Assembly: GCA_963556695.1 (NCBI GenBank)
Contig: CAUWAG010000003.1
Span: 7,502,001-7,566,000 of the forward strand
DNA from: Anthostomella pinea
Lineage: Eukaryota > Ascomycota > Sordariomycetes > Xylariales > Xylariaceae
Length of the DNA stretch: 64,000 nt
Direction: 5' to 3'
Positions 11,447 through 21,480 of this stretch are shown piece by piece (the first letter of the stretch is position 1; the number at the start of each line of letters is the position of its first letter). The notes beneath the pieces were generated by a model. It did no database searches. It was not told the DNA's origin and saw nothing but the letters and a program-made list of their open reading frames with translations. Made by a program: the position numbers and the translations under genes.

Positions 11447-14400
11447 ATGGTGGGGACCCCAAATAACAGCAACAAACGAAGGTCGGGAATCATCCCTGTC
11501 CGACTCCAAGGCTTTGTCAACGATATGAAGAGCTTCGCCAAGGGCCATCGCCGTGGAGTGAGGAGTGAGCAGGTCACATTGAAGCGAACCAGAACCCCCG
11601 AAACCCCGGGCCTACTCCCCAGCACCTTCAAAGTCCCCAAAACTCAGCCTCAGCCTGCTTCTGACCAAAATCCACTGTTTCGGGATGCGACGCACAAGGC
11701 GAATTTGACTGTCCAGCTCACGCTCAGCTTCGGCGACCCCCTCAACTATTCATATAGCCGTGACTACGAAGGATCACCGGCACTTCGTCCGACAGATGAG
11801 TTATGTGAAGCTCTACTTCGGCGCATCGACCACTGCTCTGAGGAGCTCATCACCAGAAAGGACTCGAGTGCTCTAGAGCGCACATCAGGTGATGGCACAC
11901 CAAAACCCAAGAGATTCGAGATTCACGTGCGGATGGTCCGAGAGAAATCCGAAGTCTGGAGCTCCAGAACTTTTGTGTCTTACCAGCGTCAACCGCTTGG
12001 CGCAGAAGCTGCGAAGGAGTTCATCTTATCAACACATCACATGGTCGGCCTCTTCCTGCGCCGTCATGACGAAGGTTTCGCGTGGAAGGATGGTCCGGTT
12101 CGGGACGACATCTCACAAGAACAGGAGACCTTTCCTTACCGCCCTGGCCGAGTGCAGCCCATGTCGTGCGTCCCTCTGTCATATTTCCTCGAGAAGTCAC
12201 AAAACTTTGAGACAATACCTGGTTGGAGCATCAGGTTGTCCCTCACAAGCCGAAACAATCGCCGCAGACCTCCGGAATGGCACGATACAGCCGAGATCAA
12301 CAGCGGCCAGACAACGCCATTGAATTCGGTGGGAGCCGAACGTCTATTCTTTGATGCCTCTTACGCGATGGAGTCAATTTTCCGGACCGAGAGGCAAGCT
12401 TTCGAAGGAAACCACCATTCTTGCCTTGGTTCCGATGGATGCCGAGACTGCAGACAGCACGAAGGAGAAGGCATGGAACTGAAACTCACCATATCGAACA
12501 ATCTCGGGCCTCATTTCGATCATTTGGAACGCACTATGAACTCTGGGTTCAACATGTTTTCACACCCTCAAGCACAGGACTGCGTTGAGTTTCTCACCAA
12601 GATGAGGAGCGCCCTGGTGCAGGTTCGAGATAGCGCTGATGAGACACTCTCTCGTGTCAACGACATTGAGTTCAGGATCACAGAGCTTCGCGGCCATGGG
12701 TGGGCGCTGAATAGGGATGAGCCGCTTCTGTTTACTCTCGATCCCACAAACTCGTATTCCCGGCGAAGCACTGAAGCATTCTTGGACCGGGTCCAGACGG
12801 GTGTTGCGGACATGTTGAAGGGAAATGCGATTGCGGTTCGGATGACGGCGCATAAACGAGGTCACTTCATACTTGACAAGACTCTTGTGGCAAGGGAACC
12901 CCTTGACACGCCAGGCAAGAAATCGCCACGGAAGTCCAAAGCGTATGTTCTGGACCGTTTAAGACAACGCATCCAGCGGGACATCGATACGATATGTCGA
13001 GATACCTTGTCGATCAATGACCGAAAACCGGAGGCGGCGATGACGAACAAACCAGACGAACCTCTTGGAAATAGCCCAGCTCTTGGAACACCATGCGCCC
13101 GGTCCTCGCCTAAAGGATTGGCTGATACTAGTTCGCGGTCGCCGGACCGCCCATTGACGCCGCAGCAATCGCCACCCACAAGATACAGGGCTGAGGAAAG
13201 GCAGGCTGAGGAAACGTACTCTTCATCCAGCGCCAGGTCACCTACTATGAAGCGCCGGCGGGCTCCTGTCATCTACGATCCCGTCACAGGGGCCCGATCA
13301 TTTCCGCTGGGGAGAGACATAAGAGATCAGAGTAGTAGGAGCAGCAGCAGCTGCTGCAGCAGTTCTGGGGACGATAACGACGAAGGCGAACTGCAACGGC
13401 GGGTATTCAAGCTGCCGATTCGTGAACACGGGATGGCCATGTCCCCACCACGGACCGTCTCGGTTTCCAGCACTGGTATTGGTACTCAGGACACTCAGCC
13501 CAGCGGTCCACCAACTGTCGCTGATGACAAATCCAATCAGGAATCAGACAGGGCCTACGAACCATCGACAGCATCGACAGCACCAAGTCTTGTATTCGGG
13601 GGATCCCCTCGTAGCAGCCTTTTGGCCACCCCAAAGGTGTATGGCTCAGTACCGAGCACCGAGTTGGATTCCTATAGACACGCTGCCACTGATAGCGATG
13701 CCGAGGATGGCAAGGAAACTGAGACCATCGGTGATGATGGCCAGCGGAAATCATCGAGGACTCTTCCCCTCTCTCCACCGACTTTTCGCCTGGCCTCCCG
13801 GAGGCCCGGTTCATCACCGCTACATCAGGATCAGACTGCGCGCGAGCACAGTACTATTGATATCCGAGCTGCCGATACCTCTGGATCAGAAGGCAGCACC
13901 TTAGTAAAGGAGGACCCCGAGCAGAATGCCTTCTCCAGAGTTGAGAAAACAGTCGCCGAAGAGCCAATGCAGCTTGCATCTGGGATCGATTTGGAGGAGG
14001 AGACGCCGCCTGTTTCTCATTCGGTACCAAGCCTTTCAACATATGAGCCCAGTGCCACTGATCAAGTCACGAACGAACATGAAGCCTTCTACCAACTATC
14101 AGATGACGAGATCGCAGGCACCAGCTGTCTCGAGCCATTAGGCTCAATTGTTCCCGAGGTGCGAGATCCAGAACCAGTGGGGTTTTCCCAATCCAAGCTA
14201 GACTTCGCGTTCTCGTCGCCGCCGACGGCCACGCCAGCGGGCAGCTTGGCAGCCGATCGTTCTCCCACTTCGGAGTTCTTTGAGCTGGCGAGTCCAGACC
14301 CGTCCGAAGACTACGATTTCTCAGATTTGTCACAGTCGCCTCGGACTCGATTTGCGCTAATGGCACAACGGAAGTCGTTCGGGAGCGCCGGCTACCTCGG

Positions 14401-14485
14401 ATTCCACGAACCGAGATTCGGCGAGGTTGGCTTGCGGGCGTTGATTCGGTCTCCTCCTAGGTCCGTCGTCGGCGATAGTGAGTAG
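11447..14485 (+). CDS. Large, mostly disordered protein of unknown function
   Basis: A single open frame of 1012 residues has no intron and no domain that I recognise. Residues 1 to about 540 look folded. A basic start (SNKRRSGIIPVRLQGF) precedes segments rich in aromatic and hydrophobic residues, such as LTVQLTLSFGDPLNY, EIHVRMVREKSEVWSSRTFV and EFILSTHHMVGLFLRRHDEG. A CLGSDGCRDCRQHEGE segment holds three Cys and two His nearby. A helical stretch around TKMRSALVQVRDSADETLSR follows. From about residue 540 the protein is low-complexity and Ser/Pro/Asp-rich, with a poly-Ser run, and is probably disordered. A short ordered motif near the C-terminus (ALMAQRKSFGSAGYLGFHEP) could be a binding site (inference). 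It is likely specific to filamentous fungi. Confidence 0.75.
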   Translation: MVGTPNNSNKRRSGIIPVRLQGFVNDMKSFAKGHRRGVRSEQVTLKRTRTPETPGLLPSTFKVPKTQPQPASDQNPLFRDATHKANLTVQLTLSFGDPLNYSYSRDYEGSPALRPTDELCEALLRRIDHCSEELITRKDSSALERTSGDGTPKPKRFEIHVRMVREKSEVWSSRTFVSYQRQPLGAEAAKEFILSTHHMVGLFLRRHDEGFAWKDGPVRDDISQEQETFPYRPGRVQPMSCVPLSYFLEKSQNFETIPGWSIRLSLTSRNNRRRPPEWHDTAEINSGQTTPLNSVGAERLFFDASYAMESIFRTERQAFEGNHHSCLGSDGCRDCRQHEGEGMELKLTISNNLGPHFDHLERTMNSGFNMFSHPQAQDCVEFLTKMRSALVQVRDSADETLSRVNDIEFRITELRGHGWALNRDEPLLFTLDPTNSYSRRSTEAFLDRVQTGVADMLKGNAIAVRMTAHKRGHFILDKTLVAREPLDTPGKKSPRKSKAYVLDRLRQRIQRDIDTICRDTLSINDRKPEAAMTNKPDEPLGNSPALGTPCARSSPKGLADTSSRSPDRPLTPQQSPPTRYRAEERQAEETYSSSSARSPTMKRRRAPVIYDPVTGARSFPLGRDIRDQSSRSSSSCCSSSGDDNDEGELQRRVFKLPIREHGMAMSPPRTVSVSSTGIGTQDTQPSGPPTVADDKSNQESDRAYEPSTASTAPSLVFGGSPRSSLLATPKVYGSVPSTELDSYRHAATDSDAEDGKETETIGDDGQRKSSRTLPLSPPTFRLASRRPGSSPLHQDQTAREHSTIDIRAADTSGSEGSTLVKEDPEQNAFSRVEKTVAEEPMQLASGIDLEEETPPVSHSVPSLSTYEPSATDQVTNEHEAFYQLSDDEIAGTSCLEPLGSIVPEVRDPEPVGFSQSKLDFAFSSPPTATPAGSLAADRSPTSEFFELASPDPSEDYDFSDLSQSPRTRFALMAQRKSFGSAGYLGFHEPRFGEVGLRALIRSPPRSVVGDSE

Positions 14486-14803
14486 GACGAGAAGAGGCCT
14501 GGGACAGCCCCTAACCTCCTCTCTTGATTATGAGATAAGACATCGATGCATTCTTCCTTTTGTATATAGCTGCAATGAAGTGTTTTGGAATTGGGTGGTT
14601 AGGAAAGGACTGGCCTGAGCATACAATAGGGGCAATGCATCCGGATTTGAGGCGTTCATATCTGATGAAGACGTTATATACCAGCTGATCGCAGCGCAGA
14701 TTGCACATTCAGACATGAGACAGAAGATAGAAGACAGAAGATGACTTTGTCAGATGAGGGGCATATTGAAAGTGTATATCTACTATAAGACAACCATAAT
14801 CTA

Positions 14804-15009
14804 CACTGAACCCTCATAAGTCTCCGTACACGACCCTTCCACGGTAAATTCACCAAATCGGAATAAGCACACCGGAATAAGCAGTTAGATCTGTATTAGC
14901 CATCCCTGACGCTTATTCCAGGGTGCTTTATTCCAGTATTTCCAACTATCCCACTGGTTTGCTGGGATATTGCCAACATGGGCGTACGGAGACTTATGAG
15001 GGCTGAGTG
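14804..15009 (+). mobile_element. MITE copy 1, about 206 bp, TA-flanked
   Basis: The ends are inverted repeats of about 26 bp. The left end starts CACTGAACCCTCATAAGTCT and the right end, reverse-complemented, starts CACTCAGCCCTCATAAGTCT. The dinucleotide TA flanks both sides (14802-14803 and 15010-15011), as expected for a Tc1/mariner-type insertion. Inside is a second nested inverted repeat built on GGAATAAGCAC and GCTTATTCC. It has no coding capacity. It aligns along its full length, in opposite orientation, with the element at 38546-38754. Confidence 0.85.
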
Positions 15010-15011
15010 TA

Positions 15012-15725
15012 TCCATTTGCGCTATGTGAACACGACGCATTGCTTTTTTGCAACGGCCCGTGGCTATGAAATTCTGTCTGGTTATTGCCTACGGTAGCTG
15101 TGCCATCAGGACCCCTCTGGTGCAGTTTAGACTAGTGTAGTGCTTTCTAATGCAAAGGCAGAAGTTGCGAGAGGAGGACCTCGTGGTTTAGGTACATTTC
15201 CCAGGACTCCAATCTGACTGCTATTCCCCAGCATACTTCTCGTTTTCGTCAAGAACGTCTTTGGTGCATGGGTATTTTCAGTGAGCACTTGGAAGCACTA
15301 CTGAGCCCAATAAAGCTGTGACTTGCTCACCCAGAATGTTCTGTGTGCTGCAAATTGAAAGGGTCTAGGCTTCCAAAGATGATTGAAGTGGAGAATCAGC
15401 TGGTGACAGCCTGAACTGCCTGACAGGGGGATCGACGTTGTAATCGACAGCCGCAACTGGCCCGAGCTTCATCAAGCGTCCCGAAGAAACCAACCATCAG
15501 CTCCAATGCGCCATCATCCGCCTTGAAGTTGCAACGGTTACCTACCTCAACTTTTGTGCACAACTAAAGTACTACGCCTAAGTTTTGGATCATTGCCCTG
15601 CATACCGTCACTTATTCTCCGCACCGGTGCTCTCTCGCTGCTACACGAATGAGGACCTCACCACAGCATGTGAGAGCGACGTCCAACTCTCCCCGGTGGC
15701 TACTCGCGTCGAATGAGGTGGAGCT
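15012..15725. other. Intergenic region
   Basis: About 0.7 kb between the MITE and the DUF1746 gene, serving as that gene's upstream region. Nothing else was recognised. Confidence 0.45.
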
Positions 15726-16913
15726 ATGAGCGATGATTCCTCCCCTCCTCCCGCGCCTCCGGACCTCCCTCCCTCACCCGACCGTCGACAACACGAGGAT
15801 GATGATGACGACGCCGCCGGCGACGAACCATCCCAGTCCGCAGCCGCCGCGGCAACACCAGAACAACAGCGGCGGCGGCACCGTGGCGGCCGCGCCAATG
15901 GCAGACGACGACGGCAGACCCCCTCGCTCTCTAAGAAGGCCAGGGAGGGACTCACCAAGAAGCTGGAATTCCTGACGCTGATGGCTTTCAACCTGGATGC
16001 TCTGGTGTACGCTGAGCTATGTGTATTATACTACATGGAGTACGCCCACCCCGCTTGCTTATGGACCAGGTCTCCGGGACCATGATAGACTATACGACCC
16101 GTACTGACCGAAGCCTTGTTGTGTAGTTGCTCGTTCGTACGGCTGATGGTGCGCTGGCTTGCGCAGTCGCTCTTCATAAGCCCAAAGACCGAAGACAGCA
16201 TCCTGATAGTACCGAACTACCACGTCTCTGCGATCGTCGGCCCGAACCTCCTGTGCCTCCTGCTGCACCTCTTCAGCCCGGTGCTACAGGCCGGCGAAGC
16301 GACACGCGGCTATCTCCACGGCGGAATCCTCATCGACTTCGTGGGACAGAAGCCGCCCTCGTCGCGGCTCGTGCTGCTCCTGCTGGACATGGTCGTGCTG
16401 GGCCTGCAGTGTTTTATGATGACAGTGAACGTGGAGAAAGAGAAGATCCGCAAGGTCGTGAGGCCGCCTCGACGGAGCGCGGGGGCTGGGATCACGCTCA
16501 ACGACGTGCCTGCTACCAACCAAGACCATGATGCCGAAGAACGTGGGATTCTGAGAGACGCACCCATGATGGACGAGACCAACGATATTGAGATGCAACC
16601 GATGGGGAATAATGAAGGCGATGTCAACGATAATCGACGCGACGGGGGAGAAGCCACAGGGCTATTGAGACCCGCTGCTGCCCAAAGAGGCAGCGAGTTT
16701 GAGGCTCTGGCGGATTCCCTGATTTCAGGAAATGCCGTTCTGGCAAATTTCGATATCCGACAAGCACTACAAACGGCCTGGCAGAACAGGGAGAATACCC
16801 CCGAAGGCGCAGCAGCCTACGCGATACAGAACGTCGGGTATAACGCTACCCTCGCGGCTCTAGCGGCTCAGAGAAGAGCCAGGTTAGCTTCAGCGCAGCG
16901 GAGGGGTTCATGA
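15726..16913 (+). CDS. DUF1746 membrane protein, Dsc4/Vld1-like E3 complex subunit
   Basis: Two exons (15726-16039 and 16127-16913) give 366 residues. The intron has donor GTACGC and acceptor GTGTAG and joins LYYME/D to CSFVRLMVRW. The N-terminus is disordered and rich in Pro, Asp and Arg. Residues ~75-220 carry the DUF1746 pattern: KKLEFLTLMAFNLDALVYAE, a hydrophobic segment ending in CSFVRLMVRWLAQ, then HVSAIVGPNLLCLLLHLF, GYLHGGILIDFVGQKPPSSR and LVLLLLDMVVLGLQCFMM. These suggest about three to four membrane helices. In yeasts this domain belongs to the subunit that targets the Dsc/Tul1 ubiquitin-ligase complex to Golgi, endosome or vacuole membranes. The assignment to that role is by family only. 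The C-terminal ~145 residues are hydrophilic. It converges with RCL1, 50 bp away. Confidence 0.72.
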
Positions 16914-16963
16914 TACATAGTCATGAGGCTTCATTGTACAAATTTCAAAGGATATTATAACAG

Positions 16964-18190
16964 TTACGCGACTTTCCTGCCGACGTTGCCCACACCAGTT
17001 CCCTTCACCGAGACTACGATGTCGTCCGTGTCGTCCTCGTCAACGTCTCTCAAGCCCCAGCTGCTGGCGCCAAATTTCCGAGAATCTCGTGCCAGATTTA
17101 TGACCTCCTCCCTGCCTATTATGTCTCTGCCGAGTCTCACACGTCCCACGTCCTCGGATCCCATGGCCATTAGCGTCAGGATCGTGCCTGTCGCCGCTCC
17201 GCTGACGCATCCTCCTAAGCTGAGTGACTCCAGAAGTTGGTATGCGCACCTCTTGCCGATATCCTCGGGCACCACACCTCCTTTGGGTGGCGCCACCACG
17301 TCCGCCGAATATAGTACACCCGCAGCACTTGACTCTGCGACTAGACTCAAGCCAAAGCCAATACCCATCCTCCGCTTGCCTCCAGCCTTTTCTGTATTGT
17401 CGGCGATTAAAGGTGCTTGGTCGTACTGCGCGGCGACGTGAATGTCCGAGACGAAGGGGTTGAGCACCTCGCGGGCTGCATGTATCATGCGCGCATTATT
17501 CGACGCCGACACGCCCGTCGCGTACGCCACGCCGCGTATGCGTTTTATCTTGCCGGGGCTCCTGTTGAGGTGCAGCGTCTTGGGTAGGCGGACCTGGCTG
17601 GCGAACCGGAGCTCGACCTCGCCGGCGCCGCCGGCGCCCTTGAGCCCCGCGCACGACCGCTGCAGCACCTTGAGCTCGATGCGCGCGGCGGGGATGCCGA
17701 ACAGATCGTACAGCGGCAGGACGGCGGTGCGGAACGAGTCGACCGACAGGTCGCCTGTCTCGGTCGCCGAGGTGATGACGCCCGGCCCCGTGAACCGCAC
17801 GTTCATGTGCGACTTGGAGAAGGGCGCGAGCAGGCAGAGCGGCAGGAGGAAGTAGGTGACGCCGCGCGCGCACGTGGCGGGGAGGCTGTGCTCGACGATG
17901 TCGCCCTCGTCGCCGACGGCGCCGTAGCCCGGGACGGCGCCCGTGATCAGGCCAGGGACGAAGGTTATGGTCGTGCCCGTGTAGGAGATCTGCATGGAGC
18001 TGCCGTTGGTGACGGCCTCGAGCAGCCGCAGGAACGACACCTCGTGCGGGGCCAGGCCCGGGTTGGTGGGGGAGTTGGACCGGATCTTGGAGATGTGCAC
18101 GGGGCGCCCGGTCAGCGTCGAGAGCACCAGGCGCTGCGTGAAGGACTTGTGGCCGGTGAACTTGAGGAACTCGGGTCGCGGGGCCGACAT
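16964..18190 (-). CDS. RCL1: Rcl1, RNA 3'-phosphate cyclase-like 18S rRNA processing factor
   Basis: This intronless gene encodes 408 residues. Rcl1 is a cyclase-fold protein without cyclase activity. It binds Bms1 and acts in the nucleolus at the early A2 cleavage of pre-rRNA. Family marks are FTGHKSFTQRLVLSTLTGRP at the start, APHEVSFLRLLEAVTNGS, TYFLLPLCLLAPFSK (the region that replaces the catalytic part of true cyclases), VKGxVxG-like strands including LKVLQRSCAGLKGAGGAGEV, and KRIRGVAYATGVSASNNARM. The length agrees with yeast and fungal Rcl1 (about 370-410). The coding sequence has high GC at third positions. The promoter is shared with the divergent SEC66 gene. Confidence 0.93.
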   Translation of the reverse strand: MSAPRPEFLKFTGHKSFTQRLVLSTLTGRPVHISKIRSNSPTNPGLAPHEVSFLRLLEAVTNGSSMQISYTGTTITFVPGLITGAVPGYGAVGDEGDIVEHSLPATCARGVTYFLLPLCLLAPFSKSHMNVRFTGPGVITSATETGDLSVDSFRTAVLPLYDLFGIPAARIELKVLQRSCAGLKGAGGAGEVELRFASQVRLPKTLHLNRSPGKIKRIRGVAYATGVSASNNARMIHAAREVLNPFVSDIHVAAQYDQAPLIADNTEKAGGKRRMGIGFGLSLVAESSAAGVLYSADVVAPPKGGVVPEDIGKRCAYQLLESLSLGGCVSGAATGTILTLMAMGSEDVGRVRLGRDIIGREEVINLARDSRKFGASSWGLRDVDEDDTDDIVVSVKGTGVGNVGRKVA

Positions 18191-18592
18191 CGTTGCGACT
18201 GGGTTGTTGTTGAAACTTGTATTGGTGTGCTTCGCACGGCTGGCTGGCTGTCTGTCGCAAATGTCTAATGGAAGAAATTCTGCCGCTACTGGTTACGAAA
18301 ATTAAGGCGGTGAATCTAGCACGGTCGGAGGTATGGGGTGTGGGACCTCCGATGGCCAAATTTAGATTCAATCTGGATTGACCCATTGTGCTGTGGCGGG
18401 CAGCTCCCAGCTGTGGCTTACATCGCTGCAGCGTTTAGTGGGTGCTGCACCCTGTACCTCTTTTGAAAAGTGTCAAGATCTGGCATCGGGTGGTTCCAAA
18501 ACGGGAACACATCGTCAGTCCTTCGCTCTTTGCCATTCTGCACATCTCACTCTCCTTCCCATCTCCCACACAACCACCACTCAACCGGCAAG
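18191..18592. promoter_or_regulatory. Bidirectional promoter between RCL1 and SEC66
   Basis: A region of 402 bp separates two divergent start codons. A pyrimidine-rich stretch lies just before the SEC66 start. No motif could be assigned firmly. Confidence 0.45.
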
Positions 18593-19428
18593 ATGTTCGA
18601 CAACTTATTCGACATAGACTGGAAGAGCCTCGCGCTCCCGTTCGCATACATCACCGTTCTCGGGGTCTCGCTATACACGTTCTCGACCATTTACAGAAAG
18701 CGGAAAGCGTGTACGTATCCCTGGCGATGTCCAGCGGGTGGCAAGTGGAATAGCTGACACAGTTCACAGCGCAAAGCGCCAACCTGGAACCATGGTTCCC
18801 GCCACACCTCCAGCGCAACATCTACCTGTCGCTCCTGCACATGGAACCCGAAGCGGGCCAAGAGAAGGCGCCCAAGATCCCCGATAGCGTCGTCCGAGCC
18901 GCGCTGCTGCGGAGAGCCGTCGAGGACATCCGCCGCATCATCCAGATCCGAACGTCGAAGCAGGCACTCAACACGCTGCTGCTGCGGGGCAGCGTCGGCG
19001 ACGACCTGAACCAGCGGTTCCAGCGCGCCGAGAAGGAGATCGAGGAGGAGTTGCGCGATGTGGTATCCGAGGTGAGTTTCTTTGACAAGAGGCTACAGAC
19101 CGGATGGGGGATCGGCTGCTGATGCGAAGTCTAGGCAAACGCCCTGGCACCCGGCTGGGGAAACTCCATCTTCCAATCGGCGAACGAGATCGCGGCCAAC
19201 CAGGCTCTGCGCACGAAGCTGGATGCCATCGAGGGGCGCTCCGAGTCCGAGAAGCAGTGGTGGGAGAAGCGGCGGGAGACGATCAAGAAGGACTTTATGA
19301 AGGAACTCGACGGCGAGTCGGTCAAGGGGTCTGTCAAGGGCAGCGATGACGACGGTGTGCTGGTCGACTCGGGTACGCCCGCGGCCACGCCCGGCAGTGC
19401 TAAGAAGAAGAAGACGGGCAAGAAATAG
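18593..19428 (+). CDS. SEC66: Sec66/Sec71 subunit of the ER post-translational translocon
   Basis: Three exons (18593-18710, 18770-19071, 19135-19428) give 237 residues. Sec66 joins Sec62, Sec63 and Sec72 in the complex that moves finished precursors through Sec61. A short lumenal start (MFDNLFDIDW) leads into one membrane helix (LALPFAYITVLGVSLYTFST) and then a cytosolic domain. That domain has the family segment SANLEPWFPPHLQRNIYLSL, PDSVVRAALLRRAVEDIRRI and GWGNSIFQSANEIAANQ. Both introns are canonical (donors GTACGT and GTGAGT). The charged C-terminal tail ends in KKKKTGKK. Length and topology agree with filamentous-fungal Sec66. It is divergent from RCL1. Confidence 0.9.
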
Positions 19429-20292
19429 TGGTTTCTCTTTGCGAAGCAAGACTGGCGAGGCTGTACCAAAATGGCTGGCATTTATAGGGGCATGGTTCTA
19501 TGCGTCCGGCGTTCAGGCATGGAGTCATGGCGATGGTGCACTAGACGCTATCAGGTGTATTTCCTGGATGACTCTTGGGCAGTTGTCCGTAATGGTACGT
19601 ACTAAACCCGAACGTGTACTTCCTGGAGCCTACAACCCCGAATGTGTCGCGGCAAGTGAGAGCAGTCTCACAGTTCATACGTGCAAGTGTGTATCGAGAA
19701 AACGCCCAACCACCGTAAAACGCCAGGTTTGGTACTTGACCAGCACCTGATGTATGCCCGATTCTGGCAGACCTCAGAGCTGGGGTGATTATTACGTAGG
19801 TAGAGCAGACGGCGTGGATGTCGGTCTTCGCCCATATCGGATACTTGTTGGTGCCATCTCAGAGGCTCGTGTGATAACGCATGATATCTTCAAGACACAT
19901 GTATATCAAAATTCAGCGAGAGGTTCCAAGTACGTATGTACTAAGGTCACCGAGTTGAAGCCTGCACATTGGATCCAACTTGAACTGGAGGGTATCGTTG
20001 TACCCCCCATCGAGTTACTGGACTTCGGCTGCTAATCGATAAGCCACGACTATACAGTAGTAACGTATCCACCCAGCCGCTACCAACTTGAGAAGTGAGG
20101 CTCTCCCAGGCGCCAGAAGTTGAAATAATAATTGCCATATTCACCTGGACTGAGCAGTCATTCGGAGGCATTTGATGGAATAATCGCGAACTCGCTACTT
20201 ACGCCACTGCACGATTGTCGTCAACGGCCGACCTCAATCAGTACTGCGATCCTTCTCCCAGTCACCATCGATCAGTACACACCACAGCAACC
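19429..20292. other. Intergenic region
   Basis: About 0.86 kb between SEC66 and the CUS2-like gene. It holds the upstream region of the latter and no recognisable gene. Confidence 0.45.
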
Positions 20293-21480
20293 ATGGCGGA
20301 AGAACCAGCGCCAGGTCTCTCCTTCCCAACCGACCCCCGAGACTTCCATACAGACGAGCGCATCTCCTTCTCGAAGCTCGATAACAAACACATCGGCGTT
20401 CTGGACGACGGCACAGAGTTCGAGTGGGACGCCCAGCTGAAGCGATGGATCCCGACGCTCGACGAGGAGCTGCTCGCACAGCAACAGTCTGCTTACGCCG
20501 GCGGCGCAACCTCAGACGACAGCAGCAGCAATAACCAGACGAATAAACGGAAGAACGGCGCATCCTCCGACCGGCCAAGCAAGAAGCAGAAGGCGCCGCC
20601 GCAGCCACGCCAGAACACGGCGATATACGTGACGGGGCTGCCGCTGGACGTCACGGTGGACGAGGTGGCAGAGGCGTTCTCGCGCAAGTGCGGCGTCATC
20701 GCCGAGGAGATCGATAGCGGACGGCCACGGATCAAGCTGTACAACGACGAGCAGGGCAGCTTCAAGGGCGATGCCCTAGTAGTGTTCTTCAAGCCGCAGA
20801 GCGTCGATATGGCCATCATGCTGCTAGACGACACGGATTTCCGCTACACGGCCTCCGGTCTCGCAAGCGGACGCATGCGCGTCCAGGCTGCCGACTCGAG
20901 CTACAAAAAGACGACCTACGAGAAGGAGAACGGCGACAAGGCAGGAGGAGGCGGAGACGAGCGAAACAAGCCCTCCAACGGCGAGAACACGGCGATCACA
21001 GGCGGCGGCGGTGCGGGCGCCCCCAAGCCGGACCGCGCGCGCGCGCAGGACAAGCAGAAGATCATCAAGCGCACGCAGAAGCTGGACGCCAAGCTCGCGG
21101 ACTGGGACGACGACGACCCGTACGGGGGCCAGCTGGAGACGGCGGCGAAGCGCGACCGCATGGTGATCCTGCGGCACATGTTCACGCTGCAGGAGCTCAA
21201 CGAGGACCCGGCGGCCATGCTCGACATCAAGGACGACATCCGCGAGGAGTGCGAGAAGCTCGGGCCCGTGACCAACGTCGTGCTGTACGACCTCGAGGAG
21301 GACGGCGTCGCGAGCGTCAAGTTCAAGACCCCCGAGGCGGCCGAGGCGTGCATAGCGATGATGGACGGGCGGGCGTTTGACGGTCGGACTGTCAGGGCTG
21401 CGATGGCGGTGGGCAAGCAGCGGTTCCGGCGCTCGGATAAGAGTCAGGATGACGCGGAGTTGGATGAGGGCGAGGATTGA
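20293..21480 (+). CDS. CUS2: Cus2/Tat-SF1-type U2 snRNP splicing factor
   Basis: This intronless gene encodes 395 residues. Proteins of this family (yeast Cus2, human HTATSF1) help U2 snRNP fold and bind SF3b during prespliceosome assembly in the nucleus. An N-terminal segment with DDGTEFEWDAQLKRWIPTLD is typical of the family. RRM1 spans about residues 108-195, with TAIYVTGLPLD as RNP2-like and GDALVVFF as RNP1-like. A Gly-rich linker with a DWDDDDPYGG motif follows. The second RRM, about residues 289-375, is a U2AF-homology motif: it has an acidic helix and the GRAFDGRT loop that carries the Arg-x-Phe signature for binding Trp ligands. The ATG follows CAACC and is the first to give the conserved N-terminus. 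Confidence 0.9.
   Translation: MAEEPAPGLSFPTDPRDFHTDERISFSKLDNKHIGVLDDGTEFEWDAQLKRWIPTLDEELLAQQQSAYAGGATSDDSSSNNQTNKRKNGASSDRPSKKQKAPPQPRQNTAIYVTGLPLDVTVDEVAEAFSRKCGVIAEEIDSGRPRIKLYNDEQGSFKGDALVVFFKPQSVDMAIMLLDDTDFRYTASGLASGRMRVQAADSSYKKTTYEKENGDKAGGGGDERNKPSNGENTAITGGGGAGAPKPDRARAQDKQKIIKRTQKLDAKLADWDDDDPYGGQLETAAKRDRMVILRHMFTLQELNEDPAAMLDIKDDIREECEKLGPVTNVVLYDLEEDGVASVKFKTPEAAEACIAMMDGRAFDGRTVRAAMAVGKQRFRRSDKSQDDAELDEGED

Noticed and set aside
17496..18386. A 296-codon alternative frame over RCL1
   Set aside because: His/Arg/Pro-rich shadow translation. The RCL1 frame carries all family motifs.
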